In this document: one piece after another, positions 57,130 through 64,000 of the stretch
Layout: every line of letters starts with the position of its first letter
Position numbering within the stretch: position 1 is the stretch's first letter
Assembly (NCBI GenBank): GCA_020634875.1
Contig: JACKAX010000012.1
Span: forward strand, 1-64,000
Direction of reading: 5' to 3'
DNA: 64,000 nt
DNA from: Anaerolineales bacterium
GTDB lineage: Bacteria > Chloroflexota > Anaerolineae > Anaerolineales > JABWBV01
Translations under genes and position numbers: made by a program
The notes under the pieces: generated by a model
Told to the model about the DNA's origin: nothing
Seen by the model: the letters and a program-made list of their open reading frames with translations, nothing else
The model's database searches: none

Positions 57130-58323
57130 CTACTCGCTGAGCCAATATTCGTTAAATTGCCCGCGCATACAATGATTGGAACTACTTGCTGCCCCGTACC
57201 CTCCCACATTGAGCAAGGCAAGAAAATCTCCCTCCTCAAGAGGGGGCAACCACACCGCCTCTGCGAGCAAGTCTATGGCTTCATTAATGTTCCCTGCAAT
57301 CGTCGCGCAGGCAAGTGGCCCTTCGCGGGGCTTTAGCGGCACGACCACAAAAGGGGTTTTGTAATAAACCGCCAGATTTTGGATATTGAACCCGGCATTC
57401 ACCCCCACAAACTGTGTCCCGCCCTTTTCCTCTACCGTGTTGACTTCCACCAGTAAAATGCCCGCATCTTTGACAAGATAATCCCCTGGCTCTATATGGA
57501 TCGTGACCCCTCGCGCATGGGCATGGCGCGCGATGATCTGCGCCCACTGATCCAGGTCGAGCGGATCGCGGTCCTCGGTCACCGGCACGCCCAGTCCCCC
57601 GCCGATGTCCAACGTATCAATCTCCGGGCATTGGTTGAGAAACCAGTTGGTCCGTTCCAGCGCCTCTTCGAGTTGGGGCAATTGTGGGGTCAGATAGCCA
57701 GACCCAAAGTGGAAATGTAGTTGCTTAATTTTGAGATCATATTTCTTCGCCAATTCCACGGCTTCCTGAAACCGATCCGGGTAAATGCCAAACTTGGTTG
57801 CCTTTGCCCCGGAATAATGCAACTCCGCGTGATACCCGGCCCCAACCTGGGGATTAATCCTGATCCCAATCGTCCGTCCCGGACAGCGTTCGCCCAACCG
57901 CCGGATGGTGCTGAGTGCGTCACAGTTCACGTGAATCTCCGGGTAGTGTTGGATCACATCCAAATCCGCGTTGGAAACGGAAGTGCCCGTATAGGAAATG
58001 GATTCTTCAGGGAATCCCATTTGGCGTGCAAGTAACAGTTCGTTGGGAGAACAGACATCCAAGCCGCATAACCTCCACTGCCGGAACGCGGCGAGTAGAG
58101 GGGGATAGCGGTTCGCTTTAAGGGCGTAAAAAATTTTGTGGGGAACGTGGTACCGTGCAAGGGTTGCGTGTAACCGTTCAAGGTTGGTTCGCACCCGCGC
58201 AGCACTGTACACAAATGTAGGCGTGCCAGTTCGCCCAGCGATTTCTGCCAGGCTTTGTCCCGCAAAATGCAGCTGAGTGGAGAGGTAAGTAAGGTCGTCG
58301 CGTTGCCACCAAGTTAGGGTCAT
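57130..58323 (-). CDS. lysA: Diaminopimelate decarboxylase (group IV PLP decarboxylase)
   Basis: A 397-residue fold-type III PLP enzyme. K69 in 'KIFYALKANRYPPLLAAF' is the Schiff-base lysine; 'HFHFGSG' (phosphate/ring contacts), 'DIGGGLGVPV' and 'IEPGDYLVKDAGILL' follow in order, and the barrel domain ends with 'LNVGGYGAASSSNH' (the family's active-site Tyr region). The usual LysA 'CESxD' motif of the partner active site is not obvious; so a different amino-acid substrate in this family (ornithine, arginine or a carboxylated diamine) is an alternative. It would supply lysine. It is a single gene; the start at 58323 avoids an upstream in-frame leader. Confidence 0.8.
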   Translation of the reverse strand: MTLTWWQRDDLTYLSTQLHFAGQSLAEIAGRTGTPTFVYSAARVRTNLERLHATLARYHVPHKIFYALKANRYPPLLAAFRQWRLCGLDVCSPNELLLARQMGFPEESISYTGTSVSNADLDVIQHYPEIHVNCDALSTIRRLGERCPGRTIGIRINPQVGAGYHAELHYSGAKATKFGIYPDRFQEAVELAKKYDLKIKQLHFHFGSGYLTPQLPQLEEALERTNWFLNQCPEIDTLDIGGGLGVPVTEDRDPLDLDQWAQIIARHAHARGVTIHIEPGDYLVKDAGILLVEVNTVEEKGGTQFVGVNAGFNIQNLAVYYKTPFVVVPLKPREGPLACATIAGNINEAIDLLAEAVWLPPLEEGDFLALLNVGGYGAASSSNHCMRGQFNEYWLSE

Positions 58324-58360
58324 AGGGGAATACCTTTTTAGGGAGATAAAGGCATTATAC

Positions 58361-58400
58361 AAAAAGAAAGAGATGCGGCAACACCGCATCTCTTTCTTTA
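58361..58400 (-). terminator. Terminator of the second secreted paralogue
   Basis: AAAGAAAGAGATGCGG (58363-58378) is perfectly inverted at 58384-58399. On the minus strand it follows the 58423-60531 gene by 23 bases and precedes lysA. Confidence 0.9.
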
Positions 58401-58422
58401 ATGAAATTGGATGATGTTCTTC

Positions 58423-60531
58423 TTATGGGGCTTGAATAGTGATAGTGGTGCCGTTGCTGTCGCCATCGGGATCGTGATTGGCGGCGGAGTTATAGGCGTA
58501 GCCGGCTTTGGCCGCATTTGTTACCGTGAAGACTACGCTCCCGGTATTCGTACGGATATTGGCGCGGGTAATGCTACACTGTCCACTAGCGTTGGTGACA
58601 CAAGAGCCACTGCCACTTGCACCGTTACTCCAGACGCCCGTTACGGTAACCCCTGCTAATGGATTATCGGCGGAGTCGTGGACGGTGATCAGCACGGTCG
58701 CATTCCAGCGGCCAGGGTTCCCGGGTGTAGAGCTACCGTCCAAATCGCCAATGTGGAGGGTATCGCCTGCAACTGGGGTGGGTGTTTTGGTGGGGCGTCC
58801 GCCAGGGGTAGCGGTCATAGTGGGGCTGGGGGTGGGAGTGTTAGATGGGGTAGGTGTCGGTCCGGTGGGGGAAGGGGTGGGGGTAATGTTACCATCACAC
58901 TCGGGAAGTTTGAAAACGCCCACGCGTGTGTTCCAACCGAATCCAGAGTCGTTAACATCATGGTATTCAGTGGTAAACCAGAAGTGACAGCCGTCTACTG
59001 GGTCAACCGTCATGTTGGAATAGTCGCCCCAACGAACCACGCTGGTTTGGACGCCTGTGCCATTCCAAAGGGTGGCCTCGTTTTGAAGCGTGCCCAATGG
59101 ATCGGTGGTCAGACGGGTAGCATAGCGAATGGAGGGGATAACACTGGGGCTGGCATTGTTGGAGACGCTGTATCCCAGGGCAATGTTGCCGTTTTTGTCC
59201 ATGGCGATGCTACCCATCCAACGATTGGCATTGTCTGGGGCATACGTACCTTCCTGGTAGAGGCTGTAAGAACCGCCATTGCGGTGAATTTCAAACCAGC
59301 GGATTGCGGCTTTGTTGGTATTGTTGAGGTCCACGGTGAAGTTGCCGACCATACGTTCATCCGAGCCGCCGAAGTTCCGGTATTGGAAGCGGAACATGGG
59401 CCAGTAGGAGAGGGAGTCGATGGTGGCAGTGGTGCCGGGTTGGGTAATACAGTTTTGGATGAAGAACCCGCAGACCGTGTAGTTGTAAGGGCTAACAGGC
59501 AGCTCTTGAGCCAGCGAGAGGAAAGAGTTGGCAGGGGTGTTCCAATCTACGTGGAATTCGTAGAGAGCGATGCGATCGACACCAACGGGGTGGTTGGGAT
59601 AGCCCTGGTCATACATGGTATAGAAGACGCCCGGGGAACCTGCAGGGGGCGGGGTCGTGCCATCGGCATCAGCGGGCATAGGGAAGTTGGCGAGGTTGCC
59701 AAAACTCTGGCGGGTAGCGGGTAACCCGGCCAGCATTTTTACTCGATCAAACACATGGGCATAATACTGGTTTGGAGAGCCTGTGTTTGTACCCATGTAG
59801 TATCCATCGGGCCACACGCCGAATTTGAAATAATCGGGGAAAGCTGGGGTGGGAATATTGTAGAGGAAATAAGTGCCCGTGGGGTCAGGGGTGGTTGAGA
59901 TGGCGATACACATGCCTAACGTGCCATTGAGGTCAAACTGGCTCAATAACCAGCGATCAGCCATATCATCGTACATAACAACAGGATCACCGTAATTGTT
60001 TTGACAGCCACCGCCTACCGGGGCAAATAAGGTGCTCAATAAAGTAGGAGCTGTTAAGGCTGTGGGGGCAATGCCGTTATCAGGGTCGCCTTTATCCCAA
60101 ATCCTGAAAGAAAAGTTTGTCATTTGGATGTAATGGTTGGGTCCGACATCGCCATTAGTATCTGGTGGCGTTACCCCGGAGAGGGAAGGCACACCTTCAA
60201 AGGTAACTAAAACGGAGGGGGTCAACCCGTTATTGACGCTATTGGGGGCTAGGGCATCGAACTCGTTGGGAGTTCCTTCGGTGCCAATACCATCGCCGAA
60301 CCATTTGAGGGGGTTGATTTCTCTATCTAATTGTAGGCTTTCCTGGCTAGTAGGTAAGTCGCGCACCGCAAGACTGAGAACGGGCACAACCGGTGCACTG
60401 GCATCAAATGTCAGGCCATCTAAGGGCTTGGCGTCATTCGCAAATACGTTGACTTTAGCGTCGAGAATAACGAGTACCAGGGCTAGGCACAAGCTTAAAA
60501 AAGCCCAGGTTTTCCACTGGGGTCTGTTCAT
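58423..60531 (-). CDS. Secreted 'PPDTNGDVGPNHY' repeat-family protein with Ig-like C-terminal domain
   Basis: A 702-residue exported protein with a signal peptide ('WAFLSLCLALVLVILDAKVNVFA'). The main domain (about 100-545) has 'VTPPDTNGDVGPNHYIQMTN', 'NYGDPVVMYDDMADRWLLSQFD', 'FPDYFKFGVWPDGYYMGTN' and 'RWGDYSNMTVDPVDGCHFWF', a beta-propeller-like arrangement. A Pro/Thr/Ser linker (about 550-590, 'TPTPSNTPTPSPTMTATPGG') leads to a Big-1-like Ig domain ('HIGDLDGSSTPGNPGRWNAT'). It is a paralogue of 61076-63475. The protein ends 'TTITIQAP', without the YLP-type end seen elsewhere. Probably surface-exposed. A catalytic role is not evident. Confidence 0.85.
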   Translation of the reverse strand: MNRPQWKTWAFLSLCLALVLVILDAKVNVFANDAKPLDGLTFDASAPVVPVLSLAVRDLPTSQESLQLDREINPLKWFGDGIGTEGTPNEFDALAPNSVNNGLTPSVLVTFEGVPSLSGVTPPDTNGDVGPNHYIQMTNFSFRIWDKGDPDNGIAPTALTAPTLLSTLFAPVGGGCQNNYGDPVVMYDDMADRWLLSQFDLNGTLGMCIAISTTPDPTGTYFLYNIPTPAFPDYFKFGVWPDGYYMGTNTGSPNQYYAHVFDRVKMLAGLPATRQSFGNLANFPMPADADGTTPPPAGSPGVFYTMYDQGYPNHPVGVDRIALYEFHVDWNTPANSFLSLAQELPVSPYNYTVCGFFIQNCITQPGTTATIDSLSYWPMFRFQYRNFGGSDERMVGNFTVDLNNTNKAAIRWFEIHRNGGSYSLYQEGTYAPDNANRWMGSIAMDKNGNIALGYSVSNNASPSVIPSIRYATRLTTDPLGTLQNEATLWNGTGVQTSVVRWGDYSNMTVDPVDGCHFWFTTEYHDVNDSGFGWNTRVGVFKLPECDGNITPTPSPTGPTPTPSNTPTPSPTMTATPGGRPTKTPTPVAGDTLHIGDLDGSSTPGNPGRWNATVLITVHDSADNPLAGVTVTGVWSNGASGSGSCVTNASGQCSITRANIRTNTGSVVFTVTNAAKAGYAYNSAANHDPDGDSNGTTITIQAP

Positions 60532-61018
60532 GGGTATCTCTCCTTTTGTGTATCTTGATGGGGAATGGTTGAACGGATTGGGGGTGGTAACTTTGTAATC
60601 GTATTACACATCCGATATGGCAGGGAAAGAATTTAGAAGATATATGTTAAGAGACACCTCCTTTGTGAGGTAGAAACCGGATTTCTGCGTTTAAGCTGTG
60701 GTGTATTCAAATATGCGCTTATGAGATTTGGCTTATTTTACCGTGAAATAAGGGAATCCAAAATTGTTATGCAAATTCTATCGCCGTATAAAGGATACGA
60801 TGAAGAGGATGAAAACAGATTTATCAGCTTGCTCCTTTTTGGATTTCAGCCAAAACATTAATGTGCCTTCTTAATTTCGGCGGAATGTTCCAGATGAGGC
60901 GGCTGATACCTCCTTGATTAATTGTTGTTTTTGTAACTAAAAAGTTACTCTTAGAAGTTGAAAAAAGGATATTCTAATTTTTCAGAGAATAGGAGTGATA
61001 GGGTAGTACACCGGCCTA

Positions 61019-61066
61019 AATAAGAAGCGAGGCCATTAATATGGCCTCGCTTCTTATTATTTTGGT
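61019..61066 (-). terminator. Terminator of the first secreted paralogue
   Basis: AATAAGAAGCGAGGCCAT (61019-61036) is perfectly inverted at 61041-61058, with a T-run in the minus direction. The gap 60532-61018 upstream of the second paralogue is AT-rich and shows only AGAAACCGGATTTCT near 60673, a near-palindrome; no gene was seen. Confidence 0.9.
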
Positions 61067-61075
61067 TGTTTTAGC

Positions 61076-63475
61076 CTAAGGTTGATAGTAAACGTTAACC
61101 GCAACCCATTCAAGCGAAAAATCTCGGGCAGTGGAACTGGCCACATTAACAATTTGCACGCGGAAATTGAGATTGTTCAATTCGCCAGTTTGCCACAGAC
61201 GACCCCATGCATCCGCAGGACCACCTAATATGTATGTCATTTCGCTCGTAGACAGGGTGGGAGTGGATTTCGCAGCGGTCCATGTTGTTCCGCCATCCCA
61301 AGAGAGAAGGACACACATCTTTGGCGCATTGGCCGTGCTATCTACACGGGCATCCAGCCGAACTTCGATGCCACTGATAACAGCATTGGCGGGAAGGTTT
61401 ACGTTGAAATCGTAGTATAGATGGCTGTCTTTTCGCCGGTCTGTGCAGGAAGTGCTGTTACCGGTACCGCTGTTGTTATCTACGGCAAAAAGGCCGTCAT
61501 CCGCGTAACCATTCGTTGGGCTGACTTCAAACCCGTTATTGTCACCTGCGGGGATGACGGGCGCATTAGCATTCGGGCTGAGGAAGCCAGTGTTTGTAGG
61601 GTTGCCAGAGGGTGTCGCAGTTGGCGTAGTATTAATAGCCGTAGGTGTCGGGGAGGGCCCAATAGGAGTTGGGGTATTACGTCCCGAAGGGGTGGCAGTG
61701 GGCGTGCTATTAACAGGAGTTGCGGTTGGGCCAACGGGGGTGCTGGTGGCGCGCCCGGAGGGGGTGGAAGTAGGGGCTATACTGGTGTTTGTCGGAGTAG
61801 GCGTATCCGAGGGGGTCGGAGATGGGCCAGGGGTGTTGGTCGGTGGGGGGGTGCCCCCGCCTGTACAGCCGGGGATGGTGAATACGCCTACGCGGGTTTT
61901 CCATTGGTTAGTGGAATTTACGGTGTAGTACTCACCTGTATACCAAAAGCTACAATCATTCGCCGGGTCAACTACGAGAGAAGAGTAATCGCCCCAACGG
62001 TTGGAGCCGGTTTGCGAACCACCGCCATTGATGAGGACCGCCTCAGCCTGGAAAGTGCCTAGGGGATCGCTGGCTAAACGGGTGACGTAGCGTAAGCCAG
62101 GTTTGTTTGTGCTATTGGAGATGGAATACGCCAGGGCAATGTTACCCGAACCATCCATGGCGATACTGCCCATGAACCGGTCTAAACCATCGCCAGGGTC
62201 GTGAGTCCCTTCTTGATAAAGCGTCCAGCCACCCCCGGAATTTCGGAGTTCAAACCAACGGAGGGCCGCACCAGTTTCGCCCAAGCCACCGCCTACCGTA
62301 AAGGTGCCCACTAAAGCCTGGTGTGTGCCAAAGTTACGGTAAGGGAAATGGAACATTGGCCATTCCGAGACGGCGTCTACGCGTTGGGTCGTGCCTTGTT
62401 GTTTAATACAACTAAAGCTGAAGAACCCGCATACGGTGTAGGTAAATGAACTTATTGGAATACTCGCGTTCAGTGAAAAGGTGGAATTGCTGGGCGTGGT
62501 CCAATCCACATGGAAGGCGTAAACTTCCAGGCGATCTGTGCCCCCGTGGAAACTATTGTCTTTAAAGGTGTAAAAGTATTCCGGTGATCCGGCGGGAGGT
62601 GGCGTGGTGCCGTCTAAATCGCCGGGCATGTAGAAGTTCGTGCCACCAGTGAATTTCTGGAAGGTGGCGGGACTTCCGATGAGCATGTTCGCCCGGTTAA
62701 ATGCATACGCGGTGTAGGTGCTTTCGTTTGCCGACATGTAATAGGCATCGGGCCAGACACCAAATTTGAAATAATCGGGGAACTGGGTAACGTTGAAGGT
62801 GTAAGTGAAATAAGCTCCGGTTGGGTCAGGGGTTTGGGAGATCGCGACACACATGTGATTGGGATCGGCAAACTGGCTCAAAAGCCAGCGGTCAGCCTGG
62901 GCATCGTATAACACGACGGGATCGCCCGCGTTGCTCGCGCAATTGCCACTGGTCCAAAGGGTGCCCATGTTGAACGGAGTAGCCAGCAAGGTCCCAGTTT
63001 TGTTGTAAATGGCGATTTTGGTAGCGTTGACGGTTTGGACGTAATGATTGGGACCAACATCGCCGTTCGGATCGGGGGGGGAGCAGGAACCGCATCCGGT
63101 GGGGTTTCCGGTTCCGTCAAAACTCAGATCGAGGCCCGGCGTTTCGCCAGGGTTATCATTGGCCGTGAAAATAAGCGGATCGGTGGGCACATCCGTGCGG
63201 TTCCAGGTGCCGCGTTGGCCCTGATCGGCTTCAAACTGGAGCGGGTTATGCCGCGGGTTAATTTCTTTGTTAAGCGTTAGGTTATCTTGGTTAGCGGGAA
63301 GGTCACGCACTGCAAGGCTTTGACCGGGATAGGCCACTTCGCTAACGAATGGCCCTTGAATTGTGTCGTCGGTTTCTTGTGCGGCCTGGCTGATATTGGC
63401 AGCAGGCCGGAACAAAGCGTATAAAAGCAATACATAAGCTGCCCCTAAGACAAAAATAATGCGCTTAGATTTCAT
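61076..63475 (-). CDS. Secreted 'PPDPNGDVGPNHY' family protein, tandem paralogue
   Basis: A 799-residue exported protein ('MKSKRIIFVLGAAYVLLLYALF' signal). Residues about 130-555 match the neighbour at 58423 domain by domain: 'CSPPDPNGDVGPNHYVQTVN', 'NAGDPVVLYDAQADRWLLSQ', 'FPDYFKFGVWPDAYYMSANE' and 'SNRWGDYSSLVVDPANDCSFW'. The linker is longer (about 560-640) with repeated 'TPSGRxTxTPxGPTPTP' units. The C-terminus differs: 'HLYYDFNVNLPANAVISGIE...WVAVNVYYQP' looks like a carbohydrate-binding-type beta-sandwich. The pair arose by duplication with swap of the C-terminal module. Confidence 0.85.
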   Translation of the reverse strand: MKSKRIIFVLGAAYVLLLYALFRPAANISQAAQETDDTIQGPFVSEVAYPGQSLAVRDLPANQDNLTLNKEINPRHNPLQFEADQGQRGTWNRTDVPTDPLIFTANDNPGETPGLDLSFDGTGNPTGCGSCSPPDPNGDVGPNHYVQTVNATKIAIYNKTGTLLATPFNMGTLWTSGNCASNAGDPVVLYDAQADRWLLSQFADPNHMCVAISQTPDPTGAYFTYTFNVTQFPDYFKFGVWPDAYYMSANESTYTAYAFNRANMLIGSPATFQKFTGGTNFYMPGDLDGTTPPPAGSPEYFYTFKDNSFHGGTDRLEVYAFHVDWTTPSNSTFSLNASIPISSFTYTVCGFFSFSCIKQQGTTQRVDAVSEWPMFHFPYRNFGTHQALVGTFTVGGGLGETGAALRWFELRNSGGGWTLYQEGTHDPGDGLDRFMGSIAMDGSGNIALAYSISNSTNKPGLRYVTRLASDPLGTFQAEAVLINGGGSQTGSNRWGDYSSLVVDPANDCSFWYTGEYYTVNSTNQWKTRVGVFTIPGCTGGGTPPPTNTPGPSPTPSDTPTPTNTSIAPTSTPSGRATSTPVGPTATPVNSTPTATPSGRNTPTPIGPSPTPTAINTTPTATPSGNPTNTGFLSPNANAPVIPAGDNNGFEVSPTNGYADDGLFAVDNNSGTGNSTSCTDRRKDSHLYYDFNVNLPANAVISGIEVRLDARVDSTANAPKMCVLLSWDGGTTWTAAKSTPTLSTSEMTYILGGPADAWGRLWQTGELNNLNFRVQIVNVASSTARDFSLEWVAVNVYYQP

Positions 63476-63629
63476 GAGGTAATCCTTTTTACTGAAGATT
63501 TATTTGGTTGAAGGCTGGGGAACCGGGATAGGGTCTAATTTTACAAGAAAAACATAAAAAAAATCCTTCCACCATATTTCCTATGAAGAACTGTGACGGA
63601 TTGCCAGGCATGGGGAGATACCACCAATA

Positions 63630-63668
63630 AAAAAATGGCTGAGAAAGTTCTTTTTCAGCCATTTTTTG
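63630..63668 (-). terminator. Terminator of the AIM24-family gene
   Basis: AAAAAATGGCTGA (63630-63642) is perfectly inverted at 63655-63667, 29 bases after the stop of the AIM24-family gene on the minus strand. The remaining part of 63476-63629 holds only the promoter side of the secreted paralogue gene. Confidence 0.9.
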
Positions 63669-63696
63669 GGGGTTATGATGGGAATATGGGGAGGGA

Positions 63697-64000
63697 TTAT
63701 CCGCCACTGATTACGTTTTTCAAGATGTCACCACCCAAGCCAGCAATCCCGCGGGTTTCATCGCGGCCTTGAGAGAAGGATATCCCGGCTTTGATCCGGT
63801 CCACGAGACGGGAGAAGGGCAAACTTTGTACGTACACCGTGCCCGGGCCGGTCAGCGTCGCCAGGAACAAGCCTTCACCGCCAAACAACGCGTTCTTGAA
63901 CCCGCCGACGAACTGGATGTTGTAATCCACAGTGGGCGCAAACCCGACCACACAACCGGTATCCACGCGGAGCGTTTCCCCCGCGGCCAATTCTTTGCGA
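63697..64000 (-). CDS. AIM24/TIGR00266-family protein, C-terminal part
   Basis: The visible 101 residues ('RKELAAGETLRVDTGCVVGF' at the window edge, 'NIQFVGGFKNALFGGEGLFL' and 'LTGPGTVYVQSLPFSRLVDR') match the C-terminal half of AIM24/TIGR00266 proteins. The reading frame is open through the window end, so the gene starts beyond 64000. These beta-barrel proteins are of unresolved function in bacteria. The Gly-rich end 'GLGGDILKNVISGG' is typical. Confidence 0.85.
   Translation of the reverse strand, partial: RKELAAGETLRVDTGCVVGFAPTVDYNIQFVGGFKNALFGGEGLFLATLTGPGTVYVQSLPFSRLVDRIKAGISFSQGRDETRGIAGLGGDILKNVISGG

Noticed and set aside
1..64000. tRNA or rRNA genes
   Set aside because: No cloverleaf with a T-loop GTTCGAxTC pattern in a matching acceptor context and no rRNA-like stretch was noticed on either strand; a covariance-model scan would be decisive.

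Overview
The window looks like chromosomal DNA of a Chloroflexota bacterium, probably of the Anaerolineae type. This is inferred from several features: secreted proteins with proline/threonine linkers and C-termini of the YLPxV kind, a helix-turn-helix/NB-ARC/TPR regulator, tandem secreted proteins with a 'PPDTNGDVGPNHY' motif, a hydrazine-synthase-like c-type haem protein, moderately high GC, and gaps rich in palindromes. No rRNA, tRNA, CRISPR array, transposase, integrase or phage gene was seen, so the taxonomic call rests on protein style alone.

Layout. 1-4.9 kb: flavin/F420-type oxidoreductase, a phosphotransferase-fold protein, then a compact + strand operon (M20 peptidase, GNAT, DUF5655 protein, YczE-like membrane protein). 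4.9-9.4 kb: coiled-coil lipoprotein, ferritin and an 872-residue regulator, all on -. 9.5-18.1 kb: mostly secreted or envelope proteins on + (lipoproteins, a double P-domain protein, a haem protein with a CxxCH motif) and a three-gene cluster holding a LURP/tubby-like protein and an L7/L12-C-terminal-like protein. 18.2-24.1 kb: a MacAB-type export operon on -, divergent from a NarL-family two-component pair on +. 24-28.8 kb: MFS exporter, sulfotransferase, TauE/SafE permease, gamma-glutamyltransferase. 28.9-39.3 kb: orphan solute-binding protein, hypothetical protein, recF, peptide deformylase with a cyclic-nucleotide-binding membrane protein, phosphohexomutase, LLM flavin enzyme, UPF0173 hydrolase. 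39.4-45.1 kb: a PadR-led operon (PadR, SDR, ABC ATPase, two-domain permease) interrupted by a reversed four-helix-bundle gene wrapped in palindromic heptamer repeats. 45.4-51.2 kb: MEDS-domain sensor and a seven-PAS histidine kinase. 51.4-58.3 kb: WYL regulator divergent from an alpha/beta hydrolase, a tightly coupled P450/deoxyribosyltransferase-like/alditol-oxidase operon, and lysA. 58.4-63.5 kb: two tandem secreted paralogues. The window ends inside an AIM24-family gene.

The most unusual signal is in the repeats. Short 7-17-nt words, tandemly repeated and often folded back as palindromes, occupy most gaps of both ABC-export operons. One pair flanks the four-helix-bundle gene as a discrete unit, and two other palindromes lie in frame inside ggt and are translated. 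Several perfect or near-perfect palindromes (for example a 56-bp one at 1714-1769) sit where an ordinary terminator is not expected.
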